In this document: positions 17,595 through 25,097 of the stretch, one piece after another
How positions within the stretch are numbered: position 1 is the first letter of the stretch
How the letters are laid out: each line of letters opens with the position of its first letter
Source of the DNA: Bacillota bacterium
GTDB lineage: Bacteria > Bacillota > Clostridia > Christensenellales > Aristaeellaceae
Direction of reading: 5' to 3'
Assembly: GCA_023411175.1 (NCBI GenBank)
Contig: JAEYPB010000068.1
Location: forward strand, 1-61,985
Length of the DNA stretch: 61,985 nt
The notes under the pieces: generated by a model
Seen by the model: the letters and a program-made list of their open reading frames with translations, nothing else
What the model was told of the DNA's origin: nothing
Databases searched by the model: none
Program-made: the position numbers and the translations under genes

Positions 17595-17623
17595 ATTATA
17601 GCATGCGCCCCTTTGTCTGTCAA
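17595..17623 (-). promoter_or_regulatory. Consensus sigma-A promoter for the CUT2 importer operon
   Basis: On the minus strand TTGACA (17618-17623), a 17-base spacer, and TATAAT (17595-17600), a perfect match to consensus at both boxes. Such a strong promoter on a sugar importer usually implies repressor control. Confidence 0.85.
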
Positions 17624-17696
17624 TGCCGCGCATACAAATCTTCGGCCGACAGCGCGCGGGCATCCCGCGAAATTCCGGGCGCGGGAGGGGACGCTC

Positions 17697-17724
17697 TTGA
17701 CAATTGCGCCGCGGCGGGTACTAT
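17697..17724 (+). promoter_or_regulatory. Promoter of the RpiB-like isomerase gene
   Basis: TTGACA (17697-17702), a 16-base spacer, then TACTAT (17719-17724), about 50 bases before the start codon. A -10 placed one base later also fits. Confidence 0.65.
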
Positions 17725-17776
17725 ATAAATAAGGAACCCGTCGGCGCATCCGGCGGGGCGAGGAGGGCATCGAGAC

Positions 17777-18352
17777 ATGAAAATGGTGAAGGACAAGTAT
17801 ATTCTGGTAGGTGCGGACTTCGCGGGGTATCCGCTGAAGGAAGCCGTATGCCGGCACCTTCGGGAAAAGGGCTGGAAGATCACCGACGTGGGCGTGACCG
17901 ACCCAAGCGTGGACGACAGCGAGAACATGTTCCACCGGGTGGGGCTTCGCGTCGGCGCGATGATCGCCGAGGGCGAATTTGAGCGGGCGCTCATCTTCTG
18001 CGGCACCGGCATGGGCATCCACATCGCGGCGTCGAAGTGCCCCCACGTCCACGCGGGCGTGGTGGAGAGCGTTCCGGCTGCGCTGCGCGCGATCACCGGA
18101 AACGGCGTGAACGTGCTGTCGATGGGCGCGTTCTATGTGGCGCCGCAGATGGGCTGCGACATCGCGGACGCGTACCTGAACGCGGAGCTGGGCAGCGGCT
18201 ACGAGTGGTGGCCCAACTTCTACGAGTTCCACAAGCTGGCCATTGACGAACTGGAGGCCTTCGACTACGGGGCGTACAGGAAGAACGGCTTTAAGTTCAA
18301 GCATTTGGGCGACTTCCCGCTGAAGCTGGAAAAAAAGCCCGAGTGCTGCTGA
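17777..18352 (+). CDS. RpiB/LacAB family sugar-phosphate isomerase, atypical
   Basis: A 191-residue cytoplasmic aldose-ketose phosphate isomerase homologue. The N-terminal VGADFAGYPLKEAV and the catalytic loop FCGTGMGIHIAASK, with Cys75 before GTG, match RpiB. The segment that in RpiB reads H-N-D/E-x-N-V-L reads G-N-G-V-N-V-L here, so the ring-opening histidine is replaced by Gly108. The protein is about 40 residues longer than RpiB, with a Trp/Tyr/Phe-rich C-terminal tail ending in two cysteines. Substrate is therefore probably not ribose 5-phosphate; tetrulose or deoxy-sugar phosphates are possible. GAGGAGGG precedes the ATG. It is divergent from the CUT2 importer. Confidence 0.8.
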   Translation: MKMVKDKYILVGADFAGYPLKEAVCRHLREKGWKITDVGVTDPSVDDSENMFHRVGLRVGAMIAEGEFERALIFCGTGMGIHIAASKCPHVHAGVVESVPAALRAITGNGVNVLSMGAFYVAPQMGCDIADAYLNAELGSGYEWWPNFYEFHKLAIDELEAFDYGAYRKNGFKFKHLGDFPLKLEKKPECC

Positions 18353-18445
18353 ACCAAAGGGAAACCTAAAGTGCGCCGGAAGTCCGAAAGGACTTCCGGC
18401 GTACTTGGATCATCAACAAAATCCCCGCGGGATTTAAATCGCGCC

Positions 18446-18520
18446 CGGCGGCGTGTACCCCTTTGGTCCGTGCGCCGCCCGGAAATTCCAAAATATCAGG
18501 CGCACGCAGGGTTTTTTGAG
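18446..18520. repeat. Composite palindromic repeat, partial copy
   Basis: It begins with CCCGGCGGCGTGTAC, matching the first hairpin of the copy at 12611. It then jumps to a segment nearly identical to the third hairpin (GGTCCGTGCGCCGCCCGGAA and AATATCAGGCGCACGCAG). The middle hairpin is deleted. It is followed by GGTTTTTTG on the plus strand, so it can terminate the isomerase transcript, and it sits between convergent genes like the first copy. A separate GCGCCGGAAGTCC/GGACTTCCGGCG hairpin lies just upstream (about 18373-18401). Confidence 0.65.
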
Positions 18521-18523
18521 CAT

Positions 18524-19900
18524 TTACAGTCCGTATTCGCCGGGGTTGAACTTGCCTTCAAGAAGCGGCAGCATCATTCCGGTCAGCTCCTCGGGGTCTT
18601 CCGGAATGTCCTCCAGCTGATCCTCGATTCGTTCGATCCACTTGACCTCGCGCTGCGGCACGAGGACCGCACCCGCCTCGTAAGCCTTTTTGATCTCCAC
18701 GATGGCCGCCCGCGCGCCCGCCAGCGTACGCCGGTAGGGGTCGGCTTCGGCGGCGATTTTCTCGCTCAGCCGCAGCACCACGTCCGGACGGAGCACGTAG
18801 GCCTGGGACGAGAGCGCACTGTCGGAGTCGGCCAGCCACTTGATCAGCCGGTGCGCGCCGTCCCCGTCGCGGCTGGCGGTGTTCATCAGGCGACAGTCGT
18901 AGATCAGCTGCTCCATCGAAACGGTGGGCGCCATGTCGGAGAGCAGCTTCACGTTCTGCACCGATTCGTTGCTCCACATGTCGGCCACGCAGGCGGCCAC
19001 GTTGCCCACGGGGCTCAGGTGCGCGCAGGCGGCGGACTTGCCCTCCATCGCGATCGGCACGCCCGCGATGGCTTTGACAAAGGGGCCTTCGTAGGCGCAG
19101 TCCTTGCTGGGGCCCTTCGCGCCCACGTCGAAGGCGACCATCGCGCGGCCCACGGTGGCGACGCGGATCACCGACGCGAGCACGCCGGGGATCATGCCCT
19201 TTTCGGCCAGCACCATCGCCGTGTTGGCGAAGCCGCAGGCGGAATCCCCCGCCGCGATGGCGCCGTTGGCCTCGGCGATGCCGACGATCTTTCTCCAAAG
19301 AAAGTCCATGTCCCGCGCGCCCAGGACGCCCAGCGCGAAGATGGCCTGCATCAGGTCGGCGTTCACCAGCGCGTCGTCGTGCACTTCCTTGCCGCCGGTG
19401 GATTCGATCGAGAGGAAGTCCGCGCCCGCCTTTGCCGCGCCCTCGAACACCTCGAACATGCCCTCCAAGTACGGGCCGGAGCGCATGATCGGCGGCCTGA
19501 CGAATTCGCGGGTATCGTTGGGCGTGAGGCGCATCGCACTCTTCAGCCCCTTATTGGCCTCGAAGTCGAACATGATGTCGCGGACGATCTTCGTGATCTC
19601 GATGCCCCACCCGGCGTTGACCGTCATCGGCGGCAGAAGCTCTACCTCCACCACCACGCCCGGCGCGTGCAGCTCCAGCGCGCGGTTCAGCGCGCCGGTA
19701 GTCATCATCCGATAGTGCTCCTTCACCTGCCTGTAGCTGGAGGCGTCGATGTTCATCGGCGGCAGCGTAAAGTTGAGCTCCGGGTACACCTGTCCGCCGC
19801 CGATCACCATACCGTTTTTAAGAGCGATGGGGCGCGGCGCAACGCCGTAGAGGAATGCATGCTCATCGGAAACCGCCAGACCCGGTTTGACACCGCACAT
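18524..19900 (-). CDS. mtaB: Methanol:corrinoid methyltransferase (MtaB) homologue
   Basis: A 458-residue protein of the MtaB family. In methylotrophs MtaB moves the methyl group of methanol to the corrinoid protein MtaC using a zinc site. The three zinc ligands of the family are conserved: Glu166 in LSIESTGGKEV, Cys222 in AGDSACGFANTAM and Cys268 in GPSKDCAYE. The downstream EGKSAACAHLSPVGN and DMWSNESVQNVKLLSD are also typical. Length is full. An excellent AAGGAGGT site precedes the ATG. No mtaC, mtaA or activation gene lies in the window, so the corrinoid partner must be elsewhere or the protein uses another donor. The methanol substrate is a family inference. Confidence 0.85.
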   Translation of the reverse strand: MCGVKPGLAVSDEHAFLYGVAPRPIALKNGMVIGGGQVYPELNFTLPPMNIDASSYRQVKEHYRMMTTGALNRALELHAPGVVVEVELLPPMTVNAGWGIEITKIVRDIMFDFEANKGLKSAMRLTPNDTREFVRPPIMRSGPYLEGMFEVFEGAAKAGADFLSIESTGGKEVHDDALVNADLMQAIFALGVLGARDMDFLWRKIVGIAEANGAIAAGDSACGFANTAMVLAEKGMIPGVLASVIRVATVGRAMVAFDVGAKGPSKDCAYEGPFVKAIAGVPIAMEGKSAACAHLSPVGNVAACVADMWSNESVQNVKLLSDMAPTVSMEQLIYDCRLMNTASRDGDGAHRLIKWLADSDSALSSQAYVLRPDVVLRLSEKIAAEADPYRRTLAGARAAIVEIKKAYEAGAVLVPQREVKWIERIEDQLEDIPEDPEELTGMMLPLLEGKFNPGEYGL

Positions 19901-20128
19901 ATGGGTACCTCCTTGCGCATTCGATGGCCCGGCCGGGCCATATAATATAATTCACATCGACACACTATGAATTACGCACATTATAGGACGTCCCGCAGGA
20001 AATTACATGCAGTTTTCTTCGGTGATCGTGCAATTTCTCCGCTTTTTCGCGCTGCGCAAAGGCTTGCCATCCGCTGCCGCGTATGGGATAATTGATGGGA
20101 AAAGCAAGGGCTTTTCCGGAGGCACGAC

Positions 20129-20680
20129 ATGACGCTGTACCACTATTTTGAGCGTTCCGGAGGCCCCCTTAGGAACCTCTCCGACCTGCCGCCGGAGGAG
20201 GCTCGGCGCGTTCTGGACGGCATAAGGGCCGCCGGCAGCAGCTTTGCCGCGAGCCGCGCGGAGGGGTATCTCTCGCGCCGTCTGGATCTGGAGAAGACCG
20301 TCCGCGCGATGTTTATTTCAAAGGGCGGCGCGCCACGGCGCAAAGCGCCGCATTACTTTGTGGTGGAGCGCTGTCCCTGGCTGGAGACGTGGTATTCGGA
20401 CGCCGCGCACATCGCGCTTGCCTTCGTCGCGCTGGATTCTTCGGCCGTCTCGTTCACCTACGGGGACATGTTCCCCACCTTCAGCCCCCGCGTGGCGGAC
20501 GGACGCGAGTACAGGGGCCAGGTCTATACCCATGCCGAGATCCTGCCGCTGATCGAAAAATACGGCCTCCCGCAGCACTGGAACCCGGACGGCGCCCGCG
20601 GCCCGGAGCGGTATATCGAGGCTCAGGTTTGGTGCGATCTGCCGCCGGAGCTTTTGATGCCCGAAGGGCCGGGGCGCTGA
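20129..20680 (+). CDS. Conserved-looking protein of unknown function
   Basis: A 183-residue soluble protein with no signal peptide or membrane segment. It starts MTLYHYFERSGGPLRNLSDL, has a basic Arg-rich middle and an aromatic C-terminal half (YFVVERCPWLETWYSD and LPQHWNPDGARGPERYIE). I do not recognise a domain. A GGAGGCACG site precedes the ATG. It is monocistronic, ends at a strong terminator, and faces the fumarate reductase-Hdr operon convergently. Confidence 0.75.
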   Translation: MTLYHYFERSGGPLRNLSDLPPEEARRVLDGIRAAGSSFAASRAEGYLSRRLDLEKTVRAMFISKGGAPRRKAPHYFVVERCPWLETWYSDAAHIALAFVALDSSAVSFTYGDMFPTFSPRVADGREYRGQVYTHAEILPLIEKYGLPQHWNPDGARGPERYIEAQVWCDLPPELLMPEGPGR

Positions 20681-20704
20681 AAACCCCGATCGCCGACATA
20701 AACA

Positions 20705-20749
20705 AGGCGCCCTGCGCCCTTCGCCGCAAAGCGAGGGGGCAGGGCGCCT
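20705..20749. terminator. Strong hairpin terminator between convergent transcripts
   Basis: The outer stem AGGCGCCCTGC/GCAGGGCGCCT (20705-20715, 20739-20749) is followed by TGTTGTTT on the plus strand and TTGTTTA on the minus strand. It separates the unknown gene from the end of the twelve-gene redox operon. Confidence 0.75.
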
Positions 20750-20767
20750 GTTGTTTCTCCGGTGTTT

Positions 20768-21892
20768 TTAGTGAAGCAGGATGACGGCAAATTGCGACGC
20801 CAGCACGACCGCCACCAGCGCGATGGGGTAGGTGGCCGCGTAGGCGGAGGCGACGTCCTCGGTGCCCGCCACCTGGATAAGCGTGCCCAGCGCAGGCGTG
20901 GAGGTCATGCCGCCGGTGATGGAGCCGAGATTGTTGAGGACGCGCAGCTTCAGCACCTTGGCCGCGATCAGGTAGCCGACGAGCATCGGCAGCAGCGTCA
21001 TCACCGCGCCGTACACGAACAGCATGAAGCCCTCCTTGCGCAGGGTCTCGACAAAGCCCGCGCCGCCGCTGACGCCCGCGCCGACGAGAAACAGCATCAG
21101 GCCCAGCTCGCGGAAGGTCTTGAGCGTCGGCGTTGGCACCGAGATGTCCAGCGGACCGATGTGACCGAAATGGCCGAACAGGAGGCCGACGATCAGCGGC
21201 CCGCCGGTGGTGCCCAGGCTGAACTCGCCGCCGCCCGGCAGCGGGACGACCACCCCGCCCAGCAGGATGCCCAGTACGACCGCCGCCGTGAAGGCGAAGA
21301 AACCCGCGCCGTCGATGTTTATCAGCTTTCCATGATGGTGCTTAACCTCGGACAGGCTTGCTTTTTCAAACAGGGCGCGCTCCTGCGCCATATCCACCCG
21401 GAGGATTTTCGGAACGAGCTGGACGAACAGCACCACGCCCACCACGCCGAAAGGATAGGCGATGGCGTAGCCCGTGGTGGCGAGGTTCGCCAACTCTCCC
21501 GCGGCATCCTGCGCCGCGGCGAGGCCGGGGGTGCTGGTCAAGGCGCCGGTCATCAGCCCCACCGCCAGTTCCGGCGACACGCCGAACCACTTGCTCGCGG
21601 CCGCGGCGCACAGCGCGCCGACCAGAATGATGACAAAGCCCAACAGGATGTAGCTGGTGGCGTTGTGCTTGAAATCCCGGAAGAACTTCGGCCCGGCGAT
21701 GAAGCCCACGCCCGTCACAAAGCTGGCGAGGCCGAAATTCCGGACGACCGCGGGGATCTCGGCCCCAAAGTGGCCGAACACCAGCGCCACGAGCAGCACG
21801 CCCGCCGTGCCCAGCTCAACGCCCTTGATCCGGATCCCGCCCAGCGCGTAACCCAGCGCGGCGATCAGAAAAATCGTGAGCAGCGTATCCAT
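20768..21892 (-). CDS. AspT/YidE-family membrane carrier, C4-dicarboxylate or aspartate type
   Basis: A 374-residue membrane protein with about ten helices built as two repeats. Each repeat carries the family hairpin: LMTGALTSTPGLAAA in the first and SITGGMTSTPALGTL in the second. This is the aspartate:alanine exchanger fold. The regulatory TrkA-C pair found between the halves of AspT and YidE is absent, replaced by a short His-rich linker (EVKHHHGKL). It is the last gene of the operon, 20 bases after the fumarate reductase flavoprotein. Uptake of fumarate, malate or aspartate, or export of succinate, is the natural guess, inferred from context. Confidence 0.78.
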   Translation of the reverse strand: MDTLLTIFLIAALGYALGGIRIKGVELGTAGVLLVALVFGHFGAEIPAVVRNFGLASFVTGVGFIAGPKFFRDFKHNATSYILLGFVIILVGALCAAAASKWFGVSPELAVGLMTGALTSTPGLAAAQDAAGELANLATTGYAIAYPFGVVGVVLFVQLVPKILRVDMAQERALFEKASLSEVKHHHGKLINIDGAGFFAFTAAVVLGILLGGVVVPLPGGGEFSLGTTGGPLIVGLLFGHFGHIGPLDISVPTPTLKTFRELGLMLFLVGAGVSGGAGFVETLRKEGFMLFVYGAVMTLLPMLVGYLIAAKVLKLRVLNNLGSITGGMTSTPALGTLIQVAGTEDVASAYAATYPIALVAVVLASQFAVILLH

Positions 21893-21912
21893 AAAACCAT
21901 CCTCCGCATCCG

Positions 21913-23517
21913 TTAATGAGCGCGCCGGGTGTAATCGGGCAGCAGCTTGGGGGATGGGGCCGCGCTTGTGACGCCCGCGCCCTTTAGCGCCTCGGCGTAG
22001 GATTCGACGTGGCTGAGGGTGAGGCTTCCGGGCGTGACGCTTCGCGCCCTTTCGGCCGCGTGCTGCCCGGCGCTTCGGCCGAAGACGATGATGTCCAGGA
22101 GGCTGTTGCCCATCAGCCGGTTGCGCCCGTGGATGCCGCCCACCGCCTCGCCGGCGACGAACAGGTTTTCAACCCCGGTTTCCCCGTCCACGTCGATCTC
22201 CAGCCCGCCGTTCTGGTAGTGCAGCGTCGGATAGATCAAAATGGGCGTTTCGCGCATGTCGATGCCGAATTTCAGATACATGCGCAGCATCGCGGGCAGG
22301 CGCTTTTCCAGCATGCCTTTGCCGTGGATCCGGTCGATCATGGGCGTGTCCAGCCACAGCGCATGGCCGCCGTTTCCGGTGGCGACGCCCTTATCGTTGG
22401 TCGAGCACTCCCGGATGATCGACGCGGCGGAGACGTCCCGGGTCTCCAGCGGGTGCATGAACACCACGCCCTCGGAATTGACCAGCTTCGCGCCCATCGA
22501 GCGCACCTTCTCCGTCACCAGCGCGCCGAAGAGCTGCTGGGGAAAGGCCACGCCGGTGGGGTGGTACTGGAGCGTATCCTGATACAGGAGCTTCGCCCCC
22601 GCCCGGTAGGCCAGGATCAGGCCGTCCCCCGTCGCGCCGTAGTGGTTCGAGGTGGGAAAGCCCTGGTAGTGCATGCGCCCCGCGCCGCCGGTGGCGAGCA
22701 CCACCGTCTTCGCCCGGGCGATGAGCACTTCGCCGGTCTCCATGTTTTGGAGCACCGCGCCCGCCGCGCGGCCCCTGTCGTCCTTGACAAGTTCGATGGC
22801 GGCGGTATAGTCCACCACCGTGATGTTTCGGTTCAGCGCCTCGTCCCGGAGGGTGCGCATGATCTCCGCGCCGGAGTAGTCCGCCGCCGCGTGCATGCGC
22901 TTTCTGGACGTTCCGCCGCCGTGGGTGGTGATCATGGTGCCGTCCGGCTCCTTGTCGAACTCGACGCCCAGATCGTTCAGCCACCGGATCGCGCCGGGGC
23001 CATCCATGACGAGCTTTTTGACCAGTTCGGGCTTATTGGCGTAGTGGCCGCCGCCCATCACGTCCAGATAGTGCTGGGCGGGCGAATCGCCGGGCTTGTC
23101 GGCGGCCTGGATGCCGCCCTCCGCCATCATGGTGTTGGCGTCGCCCATGCGCAGCTTGGTCACGACCAGCACGTTCGCGCCGGCCGCGTGGGCCTCGATC
23201 GCGGCGGCGGTGCCTGCGCCGCCGCCGCCGATGACCAGGACGTCCACGTCGTAGTCGATCCGGCCGAGGTCTACGGCAAGGTCCAGAACGCGGCTTCTGC
23301 CCTCCAGCATCTCAAGCAGCTCCAGCGGCGCCTTTTCGCCCGCGTTGGGGCCGGTCTTGATCGCGCCGAAGCCCTCGTCCCGGTAGTCCGGGTGGTAGGC
23401 CTTGAGCAGCGCTTCCTTCTCGTCCGCGGTCATCCGCCGGGGCTCGAACGCGATGTTCGCCTCCCGCGCCGCCTCCACCTTTTTCATCGAGTCCAGCATT
23501 TCCCGGGTGAATATCAT
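21913..23517 (-). CDS. frdA: Fumarate reductase flavoprotein subunit, soluble type
   Basis: A 534-residue FAD enzyme of the fumarate reductase/succinate dehydrogenase/aspartate oxidase family. After a 90-residue N-terminal extension comes the FAD motif VLVIGGGGAGTAAAIEA. Substrate-site signatures are present: THGGGTSRKRMHAAADYSG, LQYHPTGVA and NRLMGNSLLDIIVFGR. At the position of the histidine that binds FAD covalently in membrane fumarate reductases (SHT before AEGG), this protein has Asn128 (ANTMMAEGG). FAD is therefore probably non-covalent, as in thiol:fumarate reductase and aspartate oxidase. It follows frdB by 13 bases. No membrane anchor subunit is encoded. Succinate formation from fumarate is the likely direction. 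Confidence 0.85.
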   Translation of the reverse strand: MIFTREMLDSMKKVEAAREANIAFEPRRMTADEKEALLKAYHPDYRDEGFGAIKTGPNAGEKAPLELLEMLEGRSRVLDLAVDLGRIDYDVDVLVIGGGGAGTAAAIEAHAAGANVLVVTKLRMGDANTMMAEGGIQAADKPGDSPAQHYLDVMGGGHYANKPELVKKLVMDGPGAIRWLNDLGVEFDKEPDGTMITTHGGGTSRKRMHAAADYSGAEIMRTLRDEALNRNITVVDYTAAIELVKDDRGRAAGAVLQNMETGEVLIARAKTVVLATGGAGRMHYQGFPTSNHYGATGDGLILAYRAGAKLLYQDTLQYHPTGVAFPQQLFGALVTEKVRSMGAKLVNSEGVVFMHPLETRDVSAASIIRECSTNDKGVATGNGGHALWLDTPMIDRIHGKGMLEKRLPAMLRMYLKFGIDMRETPILIYPTLHYQNGGLEIDVDGETGVENLFVAGEAVGGIHGRNRLMGNSLLDIIVFGRSAGQHAAERARSVTPGSLTLSHVESYAEALKGAGVTSAAPSPKLLPDYTRRAH

Positions 23518-23530
23518 CGTGTTCGCCTCC

Positions 23531-24205
23531 TCACTTTTCGATGTCGCGGTGGTTGTAAAGTTCCTTCAGTTCCGAGACCGGCTTTGCCATGATGGCGGCC
23601 ATCGCCTCGGCCGCGAGGCCGTCCTCGATCTCCTTCACCCGCTTTTTCAGGTGCTCCGATTCCGGCGCAATGTATTTTCCGTTCAGCCGCCGGGCCAGCA
23701 TCGCCACCTGGGGGTGGGAGATGCCCGCCGGGCAGCGGGCGGAGCAGATGCCGCACATCACGCAGTCAAAGCTGAGGTGGGCGCACTTTTCGTATTCGCC
23801 ACGCTGGGCGTAGGCGATGTACTGCATCACGTTCAGCCCCTGCGAGCAGCTCTTGGTGCAGGCGTTGCAGCCGACGCAGGCGTAGATCTCCGGGTACAGC
23901 TGCATCATGATTTCATTCGTGGGCCGGACCTTCTCGATGTCGTAGCCCTCCTTGACCAGCGGGAAGAAGGGCAGCGTGGCGACGTACATGTTGTCCTCGA
24001 CCTTCGTCGAGCAGGCGAGGCACGCCTTCAGCTCCCGGTCGCCCTTGATGCGGTACACGGTGGCGCAGGCCCCGCAGAAGCCGTTGCGGCAGCCGCAGCC
24101 CCGCACCAGCTTGTATCCGGCGTACTCCATCGCTTCCATGATGGTGAGGCTGGCGGGCACCAGGTAATCCTTGCCGAAAAGGAACACATGAACCATGTTT
24201 TCCAT
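23531..24205 (-). CDS. frdB: Fumarate reductase iron-sulfur subunit
   Basis: A 224-residue iron-sulfur protein. The N-terminal plant-type ferredoxin domain binds one [2Fe-2S] cluster through GCGCRNGFCGAC (Cys39, 44, 47) and Cys62 or Cys65. The C-terminal half has two complete CxxCxxCxxxC motifs, at 110-120 (CVGCNACTKSC) and 148-158 (CVMCGICSARCP). Classical FrdB has a [3Fe-4S] site for quinone contact. Here both distal sites look like full [4Fe-4S] clusters, which fits a soluble electron donor rather than menaquinol. There is no CCG domain, unlike TfrB. AGGAGG precedes the ATG. It lies between flxA and frdA. Confidence 0.85.
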   Translation of the reverse strand: MENMVHVFLFGKDYLVPASLTIMEAMEYAGYKLVRGCGCRNGFCGACATVYRIKGDRELKACLACSTKVEDNMYVATLPFFPLVKEGYDIEKVRPTNEIMMQLYPEIYACVGCNACTKSCSQGLNVMQYIAYAQRGEYEKCAHLSFDCVMCGICSARCPAGISHPQVAMLARRLNGKYIAPESEHLKKRVKEIEDGLAAEAMAAIMAKPVSELKELYNHRDIEK

Positions 24206-24266
24206 TGAAGCACTTCCTCCTAAACCAATGAAGACCCCTGTGGCGATGGCAACGGCTGAAAACCGA

Positions 24267-25097
24267 TCAGTACTCGGCGGGCAGTTCGTCCATCTGATCC
24301 AACCGGAACACGGGGCCGTCCTTGCAGACGTACTTGTCGCCGATGTTGCACCTGCCGCACTTGCCGACGCCGCACTTCATGCGCAGCTCGAAGGTGGTGA
24401 ACACCTGGCTCTTTTGGTAGCCGAGCTTTTCCAGCCCCTCCAGGGTAAAGCGGATCATGATCGGCGGGCCGCACACCAGCACGGTCTTGTTCGGGTCAAA
24501 GCCGAGTTCGGTGACGTAGTTCGGCACGAAGCCCACGTGGCCGTCCCAATCCTCCTGGGCGCGGTCGATGGTCAGGTGCACGTGTGCGTTGTCGGCCTTC
24601 GCCCAGCGGGTGACGATCTCGTCGTAATCCAGCAGGTCCTCCTTTGAACGGGAGCCGTAGACGATGTCCACCCTGCCGTAGTCCCGGCGGTTGTCCAGCA
24701 CGTAATTGATGACCGAGTGCAGCGGCGCGAGGCCCACGCCGCCCGCGATGAAGAGCAGGTCCCGTCCGCGGATCGCCGGGTCCTCCATCGGGAAGCCGTT
24801 GCCGTAGGGGCCGCGGATCAGGATCTCCTGCCCCACGTCCATCCGGTGCAGCCAGTCGGTCAGGCAGCCGCACTTCTTGATCGAAAACTCCTGATACTCC
24901 GTTTCCGTGGGGGATGAGGTGATCGAAAACATCGCCTCGCCCACGCCGGGGATGGACAGCATCGCGCACTGGCCGGGGTGGTGGTCAAACGCGCGGCCCG
25001 TGCCGCCTCTCGCGTTTACGCGGAAGGTCTTGATGTCCGGCGTGTCCGCGCGGATGGCCGTGACCACGCCCACCAGGGGAATCAGCGCCTCTTTCAT
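24267..25097 (-). CDS. flxA: FlxA-like FAD/NAD(P)H oxidoreductase subunit
   Basis: A 276-residue flavoprotein of the ferredoxin-NADP reductase superfamily, related to AsrB and FlxA. An FAD-binding barrel is followed by the nucleotide-binding motif AGGVGLAPLHSV near residue 115. A C-terminal [2Fe-2S] site binds through Cys242, Cys247, Cys250 and Cys258 (FELRMKCGVGKCGRC), as in dihydroorotate dehydrogenase PyrK. In the Flx-Hdr complex this subunit oxidises NADH and passes electrons to FlxB, FlxC and FlxD. Its start overlaps the stop of flxB by four bases (ATGA). A 61-base gap separates it from frdB. Confidence 0.85.
   Translation of the reverse strand: MKEALIPLVGVVTAIRADTPDIKTFRVNARGGTGRAFDHHPGQCAMLSIPGVGEAMFSITSSPTETEYQEFSIKKCGCLTDWLHRMDVGQEILIRGPYGNGFPMEDPAIRGRDLLFIAGGVGLAPLHSVINYVLDNRRDYGRVDIVYGSRSKEDLLDYDEIVTRWAKADNAHVHLTIDRAQEDWDGHVGFVPNYVTELGFDPNKTVLVCGPPIMIRFTLEGLEKLGYQKSQVFTTFELRMKCGVGKCGRCNIGDKYVCKDGPVFRLDQMDELPAEY

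Larger units (their letters stand above)
17427..17776. other. Divergent regulatory region, no gene
   Basis: This 350-base gap contains the two promoters listed separately and an imperfect palindrome ATCGTTATAA-TTGTATTGAT just downstream of the minus-strand start site, a plausible repressor operator. I see no reading frame. Confidence 0.5.

Noticed and set aside
21913..23517. L-aspartate oxidase (NadB)
   Set aside because: The Asn at the flavin position is NadB-like, but the operon partners (FrdB-like protein, fumarase, Hdr/Flx) and lack of nadA/nadC favour fumarate reductase. Not fully excluded.
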